64,000 nt of DNA from Sipunculus nudus (lineage: Eukaryota > Annelida > Sipuncula > Golfingiida > Sipunculidae), in the NCBI GenBank assembly GCA_026874595.1, contig CM049314.1:66635300-66699299 (forward strand), given 5' to 3'. Every line of letters begins with the position of its first letter. Within the stretch, counting starts at the first letter, position 1. Positions 1-12,631 of this stretch are shown here, piece after piece. The notes beneath the pieces were generated by a model that was not told where the DNA came from, did no database searches, and saw nothing but the letters and a program-made list of their open reading frames with translations. The position numbers and the translations under genes are program-made.

Positions 1-1570
1 GATTCATATATGCCACTTGATCTAGGGGCAATTTCAGTTTGTCTATTTTCAAATGAATATTCTCTCGTCTGCATATCTCTGGCAGTGCTGTCAGCTTCCT
101 GTCATGATCTTTTACAGCTCCCTCATGAGTGTCTCCAAAAGCACAAATCGGAATGTCGTCCTTTCAGAGCCCAACCCATTCTCCTATGGAATTCTTCTGG
201 GCACGGTGATGGTCCAAATGTAAACCGTTTTCATCGGTACCTGCCCTATGGTGTTGGGAATGTAGTCATATAACTTCTCTAGTGGATAGTGGTTTCTTTC
301 CAAGGCTTGCTTCAACGGTTTCGGATTATAAAGTCTTGCCTTTCTATTCGGTTACCTCACCACCACAAGAGCTGATATCCATTTTGGGTGTGTCAACAGG
401 TACTGTCATAACTTTCTTTGCCAGCCGCTTTAACCCATCCTTGAGTCTGCCATTTATGGCTGCTGGTACCTTTCCGGTTGGAAGTTTATCTGGTGATACT
501 TGTTCATTTATCTCTACATGTAACTTTCCTTTCAGCTTTCCTTAACCATTAAATACATCATGGTAAGTTTGTACTTCTGTCCAGTCTTAGGGTATTTGAC
601 ATGTAATCCTCTTTTCCCTACTGGGTGTATCTTTGTATTATTGAACATTACTCCTATTTGATTGGTGCAGGTTAGATATTCTAGATTTGGAGTTTTACAG
701 ATATCTTTGTATAACATTTTATGTAATACATTCACCGTAGAACCGCAGGTCAAATTGAACTATTTATTTCATGCCTTTTGCACATCATAACTCTGTATAT
801 TCTTTTAACATTGTTTTGTTCTTTAGTGGTTTTCTCTTGTTCAATACTTAACACAGATTCACTTGAAGTTTCATCACTAGAGGATGTGTCACATCAATTG
901 TATGTAGACCTCTTCTGTTTTTTTGTCACCTGGCCTCGGCCATGTTTGTTTGTTTAGGCCTGTTTCTATATTTCACTTGATAATGATTCTTTTGGTCACA
1001 TTTTCTACAGTCATAACCCCATGCTTGGCATGACTCTCTTTTATGCGCATGTACAGTTCCGCAATATCTGAATTCAATGTCTCTTTAGCCTGTTTGTTTG
1101 CTGTAATCTATTCCTTTATTAACCTCTGGCTTTTGCAGGCTAGAGTTCTTCTCTATTCTGTATAGCTCGCACATCTTCTTTGCTTATGTTCTTTATTTGT
1201 TGGCTTGTCTGCTCGTTTGCTCTACAAATGTCTATACCGTTTTCAATGTCAATTTAGAGTGTTTTAACAGCTTTACTGATAGATGTATCGCTGATACCTA
1301 TGACTACTCTGTCATTGATCATATCATCTTCTAATGTGCCATAATTGCTTGTTTCTGCTGATGATCTGCGTGTTGCAATGCAATAGCCAATATTCTTATG
1401 TTGCTCATGTTTTCTGTTATTGAAACAATGGCGCTCATATGTTTCATTAGTTTCACCATCACGATATTCTTCAAATTTCTGTATCAACATCTCAACATCA
1501 CTGCAGGTAAATTCAAAACCCACCATGTACTTCCAGGACATATGGGCCAATAGTCAGGCATAACTGTTGC
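1..1570 (-). pseudogene. Decayed Ty3/gypsy LTR retrotransposon, gag to start of pol
   Basis: Read on the minus strand, 1550-1254 encodes a Ty3/gypsy gag fragment (FEEYRDGETNETYERHCFNN ... YGTLEDDMINDRVVIGI). At about 1064-960 there is a nucleocapsid-like zinc knuckle (YCGTVHAHKRESC ... CRKCDQKNHY). At about 753-532 there is an aspartic-protease-like stretch in which the expected catalytic DTG is not intact (TCGSTVNVL). From 545 to the window edge are pieces resembling the segment before reverse transcriptase. Several stops and frame changes separate the pieces, so it is non-functional. The rest lies left of position 1. Family assignment is good; boundaries are not visible. Confidence 0.72.
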
Positions 1571-1649
1571 TGCTCTCAGTTGTTTGTTTTAGTTTATTAG
1601 GCATGTCGCTATTTCCTAGTTGTTCCAGACTCTCTTAAACCTTTTCCGG

Positions 1650-2015
1650 TTGGCTGACAAAAGTCGAGTTCAGACTTGGACTCGAGTCCACTTTTATGAG
1701 AGCTCGTACTCAAAAAGTAATGAAGGACTGGAGTGATGACTTGGATTCCATTTTTTAAAGACTTGTCTCGGACTCGACGTCTTGGACTCGCACATGTACT
1801 CGGACTCGGAGGCAAAGTAGAAAAAAACTAAAAAGACTTATAATATTGTACACATGAGCGAAATGTCATCTTTGACTCAGATCTAAATTCTGACATTGAC
1901 TCGGACTTTATAATTTCTTTTAAAATAATTTGTATCGGACTTGGAGTCGGACTTGGTCTCGGTTTAAATTTCGAGTTATTTGAAGCAGAGCCTTAAGGAC
2001 TCGGACTTAGACTTG
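1650..2015. repeat. GGACTCG/CGAGTCC-rich dispersed repeat
   Basis: Short degenerate units such as GGACTCGAGTCC, TCGGACTCG and CTTGGACTCG recur through the segment. The same type of sequence returns at 40650-40790, 41715-41840, 42320-42400 and 42600-42705, so it is a family and not chance. Confidence 0.6.
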
Positions 2016-2023
2016 GACACGTG

Positions 2024-2700
2024 TTACAGGTGCTCTATTGTGTGACACGGGCGTGGCCCGTGTTGTTGTTACATTCCATACTGGTTGAACTCTCCTTGTC
2101 ATGTGGGCCTTGAGTTTTCACGCTTGGTAGTGGGTCACGTGATTAGCCTGGTATGTTTGGAGACACACACGTTCCTGAAACGCCTGTTTACTGTGGAGTA
2201 GGGTACTTTTTAGACTGTTCGAGAAGTAGAAGGTTCCCGGCTTAGGGTGTGAAGGTATATAAAGGGCTGTTTTTTATAGAACCTGGGGGCAGACAGCAGA
2301 GCAGATACCAGCGGACGCAGAAGCGTGTCAGATTCTAAAGATCTTATCCGACGAATGCGGCAATTATAGATATTTCAAGAACTTTCCTGGATTTTATACA
2401 CTGGACTTCAATTTACATTCTGTGTTGTTTCAAGAACTTTCCACATGACTGTCATTCTCCGAGAGGTTACATTCAAAGGACTTATTTTGGTGACACTGTT
2501 GGTATTCAGGTATTGTACCATTATCTTTCTGTGTGATCGTATTGACTTGTTGCTATACCGCTGTTTCACTGTATAATTGTATTAATTTAGTGTATTTATT
2601 GTTAGGATTGTTTTAGGAATAAATTATAGTTATTTGTTAACAAAAAAACACTGACTTCTTTATTCATTCCCCTAGACATTTCCCGCTGCCTAGTGTTACA
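2024..2700 (+). mobile_element. Possible solo LTR
   Basis: About 670 bases lie between two copies of the direct repeat GTGTTACAG. Read on the plus strand the segment starts TGTTACA and ends TGTTACA (TG..CA), has a TATATAAAGG box near 2255 and AATAAA near 2619, in the order of an LTR (U3 promoter, R, U5). A perfect 8-bp hairpin (ACACGGGC/GCCCGTGT) lies at about 2043-2061. I see no matching 5-bp target duplication. It need not belong to the neighbouring minus-strand gag remnant. Confidence 0.4.
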
Positions 2701-5700
2701 GAATCTGATTTTTTTGGTCTCAATTACAAAATTTGTGTTCATTACGCATACGTCATCTGTTTATATTAGGTTCCACAACACACGGATGTTGTGGACTCGT
2801 CTACATCACTGAAACATACACACATACATATATTCACACAAACAGATATACACATGTACAGACCCAAGTCTAAATAGACTATCAGTGTACAGGTGTTTAT
2901 TTATTAATTAATTAAAGGCAGCAGGTGAAAACAAAAGTATACAGCAGCTCCACCAATAGGAAAGAAGATCTAGGAAATTCAGGGTGCCATTCTACAGGCA
3001 CGCAGTACCCTGATTGGCACCCTGTGCTATTATTATCCGTTATCTACGTATAAGCACCTGGAATGTTCTATTAACTGTTACAATGTATAAAGTTTAACTG
3101 TCTTCAAAAAGCAGCGGAGTTTGTACTGAATATAAACTTCGTAAATGTTATATACCTTGGAAAACTAGAGTCCAAATATCAAAATAGCACAGGGCGCTTT
3201 CCTAGCAACTCCTACAAAGGCCTGTAATGATATATATGGTACAGTACTAACTACAAAATTACATGAAAATGTATGTTCACTAATGCCCCTGAACTCTTTA
3301 ACAGTTCAATCCGGATATAAACCGGTCTTGCTTTTTGTTGTTTGACGAATCTAAAACAGTAGTCGCCGGCCGTATGTCAATGATACAGCTAGATATGTTC
3401 CACTGGCACCACCTGCCAGGGACGACTGACACCGAGCGTTAGAGTAACGTGAATCATATCCGGTAATATCTGAGTTTACTAATATTATAAACAGGACCCA
3501 CCTTGAAACATGAAGGTTCTTATATTTGAGAGTCTTCTATGAATTAGAATTCACTTTACATTTAATGTAATCCCACAGTTTGACACTAAAGCCGATGAAG
3601 AATAAAGGCCTGTTAGACCTCAAAGGCCTCGTGATAAAAATAAATTAGTATTTACTTTTCAGAGCCTTCTGGTTCTTTAGAGTCTTGTGACCAAGCACAG
3701 CCTCACTTTGATAATTGCAATTTTTAGAATATGTATGACAATAAACAACCAATCATCAGTGTTTTCTAGCCGCCGCACCCTTTTTTAGTTGTTCAGATCA
3801 GGTTTCCGGCCTGGATCATAGGAACTGTTCAAGGTTTGCTCATTAATCTCTCTGGGTTGGACCCCTCCTTTTCCTAAATTCCGGATCCGCCCGTGTCAAC
3901 TGTGAAACAGACTACAGGCCATGACGGTGCGACCAGAAGTGGAGGCTTATTTTAATAATGTACCTATGTGCTAACCACAAAATATCAAAGCTGACAGGAT
4001 TAACCATATTAAACGAATTTCACATTTAAACTTTAACGCTTGCTCTTAATAAAATCTAACTAAAATATTAAATCAGCATGTGTGGATTATTTAAGAATAC
4101 TATGTCAAAGACCTCAATTTTTTTTCCAAAAATACTAACTGATTCTATGGCACAAGTAAACAATGCAAAACATGTACAATAACCTTGTGCATTTTAGAGT
4201 ATTAAGATCAACATTGTGCATTTATCCAGTATCACTATTTAAAAAACAAAAATATATTTCTGACGTCATTTTAACACCAAACCATGAAACGACATTTTCA
4301 AATAAAACTGCACATTCTTAAGTTGACAAATAAAATGTGTTTCAAATTGACGTTACACACAAACGATACAAATAATTATTGTACCAAGTTTTCAAACAAC
4401 GGCACAAATATACGAACATCTGCAATACATTTTTTGTTGATATGTTAAAGTTAAATAACAATCGTAAATGTAAAGGTGTATTTATCTTTGTTGTAAATAT
4501 TCTGTATAAATGACTATGTACAATCACTGTAATCACCCGTGTATAAGCATATGGCACCTACGTGACGACATTAACAGACAGAAACTCGCGTATTAATAAC
4601 GTGTTAACAGGTAAAAAGGGTTGAGGACTTGCCTCTATTTCTAAAAATGTAAAAAAGGATAAGATTTTTATGAATCCAAATTTTATTGACCGATTTTGGC
4701 TTGGTCACCCAAGATCGTAATTCGGGTTTCTTCTCGGCCGATACGGGCCAAATCGCCATATCCATAATATGGCATTAACCTGTCGGCACTCAACAATGTC
4801 TAATAGACAGTTATAAGACAATACCATAAAAAGTATTATGTGCATAGTGATCGGACGCAATGATAAATTTACTTTACAGTATCGTTTTATCATACTCCTT
4901 TTAAATGCCCATTTTATTTTATGATACAGTTTAGTTAAAAAAAGATGGATTCCTTCCTAAAACCCGCCTTCATCGAATCTCGCCTTGTAGCTTATTCCAC
5001 TTATTGCCGTGGATGGATCTGAACCAGTGATATGACAAAAAAGGTCTGTATAATAATTCCAGTCTTTGTTAAAGCCTACATTTCTCAAACTATACATTCG
5101 CGACTTGATTTCCTTAAAGCATAATTGCTAGAAATATAAAAATATCTTGGTTTTAACTGGCCTCATTTCTACATTTTCAATCAAATTAATCATTATATTT
5201 TTGGCGAACGTATCCAATCCTCCGGCTATAATTTCATGAATGAATTTTACCGCGACAGCTCAAGTAAATCCTTTGATGAATTTGTTAACTTTAGTCAACA
5301 CACATATATATATATATATTAATTTTCAAACTTGTCTTAATATGTTTGATCGTATCAACAGAATCACCATCAAATCTCTAGAGTAATAAAAATTAATCAT
5401 CAAACAAGATAACTATACAAAAACTATAATCTAAATCGATTTCGTGATATCAATGAGAAAATGAAACTTTTTTTCCAGTGTCTTGATTGTTTTAAATTTC
5501 TCACCTCGAAAACAAAACCAGGCGGTATTTCTGGTTGGTGTCATTCAATACTAAGCACAAACAACGGCTTTTGACTGATGTGGATTAGACTAGTAATACT
5601 ACTGACTTTCGTCCTGCGTGACCTCATCAGGTTGCTCGCAGAGTTAGATCAAGATCTTCATATTCCGTCCATCCGAGGCCAACACAATTATCCCCGGACA

Positions 5701-6421
5701 TTTACCCCAATGATGAATTTCCCGCCTGTAAAATTATCCCCATGAAAATTGTACCAGCAGAGCTTCCCTCTGGCAAAATATGATATAATATTCTGGAGAT
5801 AAATTTCATGGGGGTGACTGCCCCGGGTGAAATATATGGGGTATATTTGTCCGGGAATAAATGACCAATTACCCTTTAATCCTATAAGTAAGGACCAAGT
5901 ACGGATTATACAATCAAATAACTGCCGCTTAAATAAACAAACAACGATCTTCTAACTTTGTATAAATGTCTTGTAAAACTGGATATATATAAATATATAT
6001 AACAAATAAGTATAAACTAAACTATCAGCTCAAAGTATTCCTATTTATAGATCCTCCTAATAAACAAAGAATCGTTCTATTTAAATGATCAATTTGACAA
6101 ACAGAACATTCAAGTAATACCAAAAAGGTATAGAGGCAGTCTATAGTCATGGTCAGGACGGAAGTGACAGACACGGCATTTATAAATACTGAAGTGATTG
6201 TCCCTTAGAAAATTAAACTGAACACATTGAAAATAACATCTCGGTAATTCTGCTGTAGGGGTGTAAATTCATTAGTTCCTGTTATGAGGTTGGATTTTGC
6301 TTGCTGCCGTGAGGTTAAGACAAATCCTTCGCTCTTTTCCTGAAAGGCTTGGAAGAGCGGAGGACCAGTCTACCCTTGTTGTGCCTGTTTCTTCCGTGAC
6401 GCTGGTGCGCATGCGCAGATA
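2701..6421. other. Intergenic stretch downstream of the receptor gene
   Basis: No supported gene. It contains a 9-bp inverted repeat (AGGGTGCCA/TGGCACCCT) at 2981-3023, short AT runs near 5303 and 5980, and the foldback element at 5686-5866. Open frames here are short and AT-rich with no family resemblance. Confidence 0.6.
5686..5866. mobile_element. Foldback/MITE-like element
   Basis: The two ends are imperfect reverse complements over about 50 bases each. ATTATCCCCGGACAT near 5688 pairs with ATTCCCGGACAAATATACCCC read from the right end on the other strand; a second block (TTATCCCCATGAAAATT near 5736) pairs with the AAATTTCATGGGGGT block near 5800. CAATTA flanks both sides. No coding capacity. 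Confidence 0.55.
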
Positions 6422-6493
6422 TTATATCCTGCCATCATCTTCGTCCATTTTGTTGGTCAGCTGCTGACCACCAGGGCGGTTGCTGGCATGGTA
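6422..6493 (-). CDS. iGluR exon 9: cytoplasmic tail and stop
   Basis: A good acceptor (CTTATATTTTAG) opens a phase-0 reading of 23 codons and a TAA at 6424-6422. The predicted tail is YHASNRPGGQQLTN followed by an acidic end (DEDDGRI). The exon rests on splice signals, matching phase and a plausible hydrophilic tail; there is no homology to prove it. No AATAAA follows closely; an ATTAAA on this strand is at 5879-5874. Confidence 0.65.
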   Translation of the reverse strand, partial: YHASNRPGGQQLTNKMDEDDGRI

Positions 6494-9192
6494 CTAAAAT
6501 ATAAGAATTAATTAATTAACAAAGAGAAGATTAATACAGAAATTTCCATTCAATGATCAAGATTTAGCACTTAATGTTGATTTAAGCAATATTTTATTGT
6601 TAATATAGATAGAGAATCCGGCAATGTTGACAACACAACTTTGGCTTACTGATCCTAAATTCACTGCATAATATTTATAACAAATCCGCTTATATCCACT
6701 GTACACATTGTAAATACACGAAAATGTAAATAATGTATGTTCCAAACAATGCTATTTTTGTATATTTAAGAAAGCATCATGGAGAAAACTGAAAGATAAT
6801 TCGTTCCATGAAGTATATTAATATTATTATCAAATCTTTAATAAATCTATGTAAATATTCAAATTTCTCACAATATAACAAATATTTAAAAAAAGTGATG
6901 ATGATGAAGATTGTGATGACAATGATGATAAAGATGGAGATGATGATGATGGAGAAGTTGACAATGATGATAATTATATCATGGATGTAGCAGATGATGA
7001 CAAACACCAAATGTTCAATGCTTTAAATGATATATAATTACCTTGAAGACGAAGTTTATGATGATATTATTTTTGACAACTTAGACGCTTACCCTTCCTC
7101 GGTGTTTGTAATATAGAACTTCAATGACAGCGACAATGATACCAAACACCATCCCAGCGGCCATCAAGACCAGTGGTCCCCAGAAGTTATCGAGCCCCAC
7201 ACGTTTAGGAGAATTTGCCAGGTTGTAATACGTGGTCTTCATGAAGTTCTCCTGAGCCTCTGTGACGTTCCAGCAGGCACTGTTGTACTTCCACCATTTT
7301 GTCTGGAGCCTCTGAATCTCACCCGACTCGTGTAATGACATGATGGCTATGTGGAAGTGCTCGATATCCTACAGAAGAAAGACATGTTCATTTCCCAAAG
7401 ACAGAGAAACCTTTAAAATTAGACCAGCCATGGTTAAAGTCCAAACCTGTTCTTTATTCACAGGCGGTCTTGTACGACAGGTTACACTGTATATATATTG
7501 TATATATAATAAGAATAACGCCATACTGAATAATTGTTGTAACTGGGGCTGATTCAAATCAAGACCTACAAAGATCAACCATGACAAAAGGAAAGGTCCC
7601 GACAGGACTTATTTTGGATGAATGAGACCACCTATATTCCTCAAGATTCCGGGGCGAAAACACTGATTTGGCCTTAAAGAGGCTCAATCACCTTTCTGGC
7701 ATTTAAAAAAATTAGGGTAATCACTTGGGAGTTTTATGATAACGATATCACCGTACACAGGCTTGTTTTGTTTATATCAACCTTTGTATAATATATATGT
7801 GCCCTCCAAAATCATCAAACAAAATTCAAGAAAGGTATCTTTGGGCAAGTCAGATATGCCTTGCAAATGGCGTTTTTGCAACGAGTGACCTTTGAGCTTC
7901 CACATATGCGCAACCTACCACCCAAGGTTACAAATTTTCCCGTTTGTCAACATTGCTCTGTTTACAAACATGTTGTCGGTAAACAAGTTTATATTTCCCT
8001 CAGGGAGGCCTTATGCGAACTTTTCTCAACCAGAATTACCTTTAAACCGCTGATATGTACACAGAGGAAGCCGAAAATCACATAGATTCTTTTTCAAACA
8101 ATAGGTGATGGCCATCTTTTAGAAAGGGACATATTTCTGAGGGAAATCAAAACAGGATGGATTGGTATTTCATGAGGATTAGTGAGCTAATAAATCTCCT
8201 AAGATACCGGTATATGAAAGACTTTCAATCCTGGGGGAAAAGTGACCGATGGTATGGTTTCAAGGGCTAGGTTGTCTTTTTTGTGTTAGGTCTTAGATCT
8301 TAAGTTCTTTACCTGAAATTCCTTAGACACCGCCATGGCGTAACTCCCAGGATGCATAGTCTCACCAATGGTTGTCAGATCACAGGGGAGTTTCCCAACC
8401 TCAAAGTTGGCGGACGGTGTCTCCACAATGAAAGCATATTTTCCCTGTCGGACTTTCTCAAGTCCGTCTTTCATTGATTTAGGAAACAGGTCCTTGTCCT
8501 CGTTTTTGGCCCAGTAGCTCCTCATGACGTCATACATAGGACCCATCGCCATATTTTTCAAAATGTATTCCGTTCTCCCGCCCTGTTAATGTAGAAATCG
8601 GTACAAGTTTCATTATTCACTCGTAAATAACGTTTTAGCGGATATACAAATTTAAAACAGTGCCCAAATGAGCAGAGATTGAAGTTCATATTATCCCTAT
8701 AACAAAATATACAAAGATATTTTTAATATTTAAACAACCCATGTACACACTGATTTATTAATCACAGAGGCAATTACAATAAAAATTTGATTAAATTTTC
8801 AATAACTTAATACTTATTAATTTGGATGAGTGCTGCATAAACACATCCGTTTCATCAAAAAGAGCATTTTAAATAGATTGTCCTAACGATTTTTATATGG
8901 CCAACATAATCATAAAACACCTTTCTAAAAAATATCTTATAATTTTGGACGTTCCGCTTTTCATGAATATAAATTATTAAAGATCATCCTATTTAATATC
9001 TTAAGGCGGCCAGCATTGTCATGGACATTAAGTCATAGAAATCATGATATATTTTGTATTATCACTGTAGCATAAACAACAGATAAAAAAATATGTCCTG
9101 TCGATTTATTTCGTATGTCACCAAATAAAAATACCCTATACATTTGTCCAATCGATTTTATTTTCAATACGTGTCCCACAACAACAAACGTT

Positions 9193-9259
<67 letters not shown>

Positions 9260-11765
9260 AATGAACATAAAAAGAAGAGACATCAACGCCAACATTTCAA
9301 ACAATCATATTATTTGGATAACACGTACTGATTGTTGTTAAATTTTCAGCTACCCCTGTAGCCTTCGTCAGAGCTAGTGACTAACTGTTAACAAAGCTGA
9401 AAGTGTGACCCTTCGCTAGGTCAACCGGGCTGGCTTGCCAGCTATACCCGTTAATCTATCTGATGTCTTGTCAGGACTGGTCTGTGTATATCCACATGAA
9501 AACACTTTATATATACTTTATATACGGATAACGGGTATTTACTTTATAATGAAGGAGATTCTCACTCTAACTGAACCCAAGTCGTATGACTCGTATGAAT
9601 CTGAGGAAAGGAGATGTTCCTGGTCACAGTGCATATATTTGATGTTCGGATTAACGAGTATTGATTGTATAATGAAAAATATGCTTACTTTGACAGATCC
9701 GTATTCGTATGTGCCTGAGCTGACGAGGTGTTCCAGGTCACGGAATGGTGGTTTGAACGGATGGACGCCTTGAACGTTACTTGCCCAGTACAGGTGGTTC
9801 ATCAAACTCCCCGTGTAGGTGATCAGCGTCACCGTCACAAACACAAACCAGAAACACGAGATCAGTTTAGAAGCCAGAGATCTTGGAGCCCGGTCGTAAC
9901 CTACAATATACAGTGGAACCTCTCTTAACGGGCAACTCTGTATTAAGGGCACCTTCTATTTACGGACACTAATGGGCAGTCCCTTGAACATAGGTCCCAA
10001 AATCTATTACCTCCCTACTCAGGACACTTCTCTATTGCGGGCAAAACGTCCGTGCCCGTAATTTGTAGGTTCTACTATAGTTGTGTACTAGCACAGGTGT
10101 AGGATTTTCCCCGCAAAGGAAATTACAATAACACAACAATTAATTTTTAATTACCACAAGATAGGTAGATCCGTAGAAAAGAACTGATTTTCCCCCCGTC
10201 AATCATTGAGTAAGCTTCCTTAAAGGTTTTGAATACTAGTTGGAGAGACACTTTAAAGGGTTTAGTTACAAACAGTAAAGACAGTGTGACTTGAAAACTG
10301 CAGCAAGGTCATTTATGTTCCAACTAGACCTATATGCGATGCTCGATTAGTCGAACAATGGTTAGTTTCTACGGCTTACTGAGCTGACATAATTTTTATC
10401 CACATTGCATCCTTCATAATGCGTCAAGGTGATCGATATTCCAATTTAACTAAAGTACTTAATTTTTTTTGCATCAATAGTGGAAGTATGGTAAATCTAT
10501 GTCAGTTTTTATTTTCAAGTTATTGCTCTAAGACCATATATCAGACCGATGGACGACCTAAAGTGACGGTGGGGGACAAAATGGCCGTATGGTCTATCTG
10601 AATTTAGAATTAAAGTTATTTCTAAGCCGAAACATACTATGTTGCCAGCCCTTGCGCACACGTGACAGTAACGTGGTTAGACAATCGTAGCAGGTACTTC
10701 GGAAAAGTTTCCCTTAATGTCCATTATGATTTACTTATGTAATGATGGCCATTTATTAGCCCCAATCATAATATTTAAAACTGCGTGAAGATTAGAGAGA
10801 ATAGAGTCGGTAAATCAAATTTAGACAAAATGGTTACATTAAATTTTAATCCAGGCTATGTAGTGCTAAAGCAATTCATATTTACACGATTTCTCCTGAA
10901 AATGATCCAGGTTAAGACATCATACCCCCATTCGGGACACATACTAGTCATAAACATGGTCACTCATTTCAAAATGGACCAAGCACCGTACAATCACACC
11001 AGTTGGTGACACTTGCCGGTGATATATATGATCAACAAAACAGAGACTTCAGACCCTCTAACTGCTGCCATCTTGAGAATTAGGAATGAACTAGAATTTA
11101 ATATTTCATTTACCCTTTCAATCTGGATCCTGGGTCAGAATTATTTTCGAGGAAGACCGAGATATTATAAAAACCATAATTATGCCCTATGTTTAGCGTC
11201 CGTTCCGTAAAAAAATGTCATTGTGAAATTAAAATTATGAAATCTTATAATTAATTAATTCGAGTACTTTCTCAAAGAAGTTATTCTAACAGAGATGGAA
11301 ACGTAAATGCTGATGTTTCCTATTACATCCTGAGAAAGATAAAAATTACATTCTCTCTCGGTGGCTATAAGTGGCTTATGAGATTAAGGGGTACAGCAAG
11401 GGGTCCAAGGGTAGCAGAGCAGCGGTTGGATTTTTCCTGATTGACCCCCACACAGGGTAAGTGCTCTGCAGGCTTTATGGAACACTGGGCCAACAGTCGT
11501 GTTCCATTTACAGACGGGTGAGCCTTTGGAGGGTTACCCGGTGGTATGAAGTAGAAATTATGAACCTAGTAAACGTCATGAGAATCATGTCAAGTAGCGC
11601 TAACTGAATAGCTCTTAACTTAGTCAAGTTAGCATTTTAAAAATGGTGTTGTTCACTTATACTCCTTCTCAGAAGACGCCAGAAATTTATTTCCAGTTAC
11701 AAAACTCATTGACATCGAGAACATGCGACCTTGTTTATATTACTTTATTACAAATACATACATGC

Positions 11766-11818
<53 letters not shown>

Positions 11819-12569
11819 TTCTTCCAAGAGGTATGACCAATGTGTTACCCACCTTGCCACTGTAGTGTTGTAAACACGAACCAGAGTGAGCCACGCACAT
11901 TGAAATGCTCCGCCTCTTCTCGATCTGCCAGTCCCATGCTGTAGCGGCCTCCCCACTCATAGGGGTTAAACCGGTTCATCACCCATAGCAAGAGTGCCGT
12001 CTGTTGATAATAATAATAATAATAATAATGATAGATTAATGAATCATTAATTATAAATAACTTATAATAATGACAATACAACAACTACTACTACCAATTA
12101 ATGATAATGATAATAATAATAAAAAATTTATAATTAAAAAATTAATATTAATTCACGCATATTTAACGAGATCGGAGGTAAAAAAATATGCAACGGGCGT
12201 ATTGTGCACCATTTGCGGTGCTCTTGTTTAATTTGGTTATTCATACAGTCCCGTATAAGATTAGTTTTGATGTGTTACCCTTGTAATCGGAATAAAATAA
12301 AGTAAACTCACTATTAAAGTGACGAGGGTCACCAGTCCATACACTTCCGGCATGAGTGGGCGGAAAATATCAAAGCCAATAGGGAAAGTCTCCGAGTGCC
12401 CCGTGAAGTCCCGCTTCTGTACTAACACGGTCAGACCTACATTCTCAAACGGACGGATGAAGTTGACGAACTGTTCTCTTAATGCTGTGACAGTCAGTGG
12501 GGCAGCAGCGATGTCCGCTTTCTGACAGAAACAGGCAACAATACAGAATTCTCATTATCATAATCATCA

Positions 12570-12631
<62 letters not shown>

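Noticed and set aside
11643-11960. Open frames with long IYIYIY runs
   Set aside because: Produced by the (TA)n microsatellite; the same applies near 14787, 29683, 29765, 30232, 30311, 31854, 34201 and 34379.
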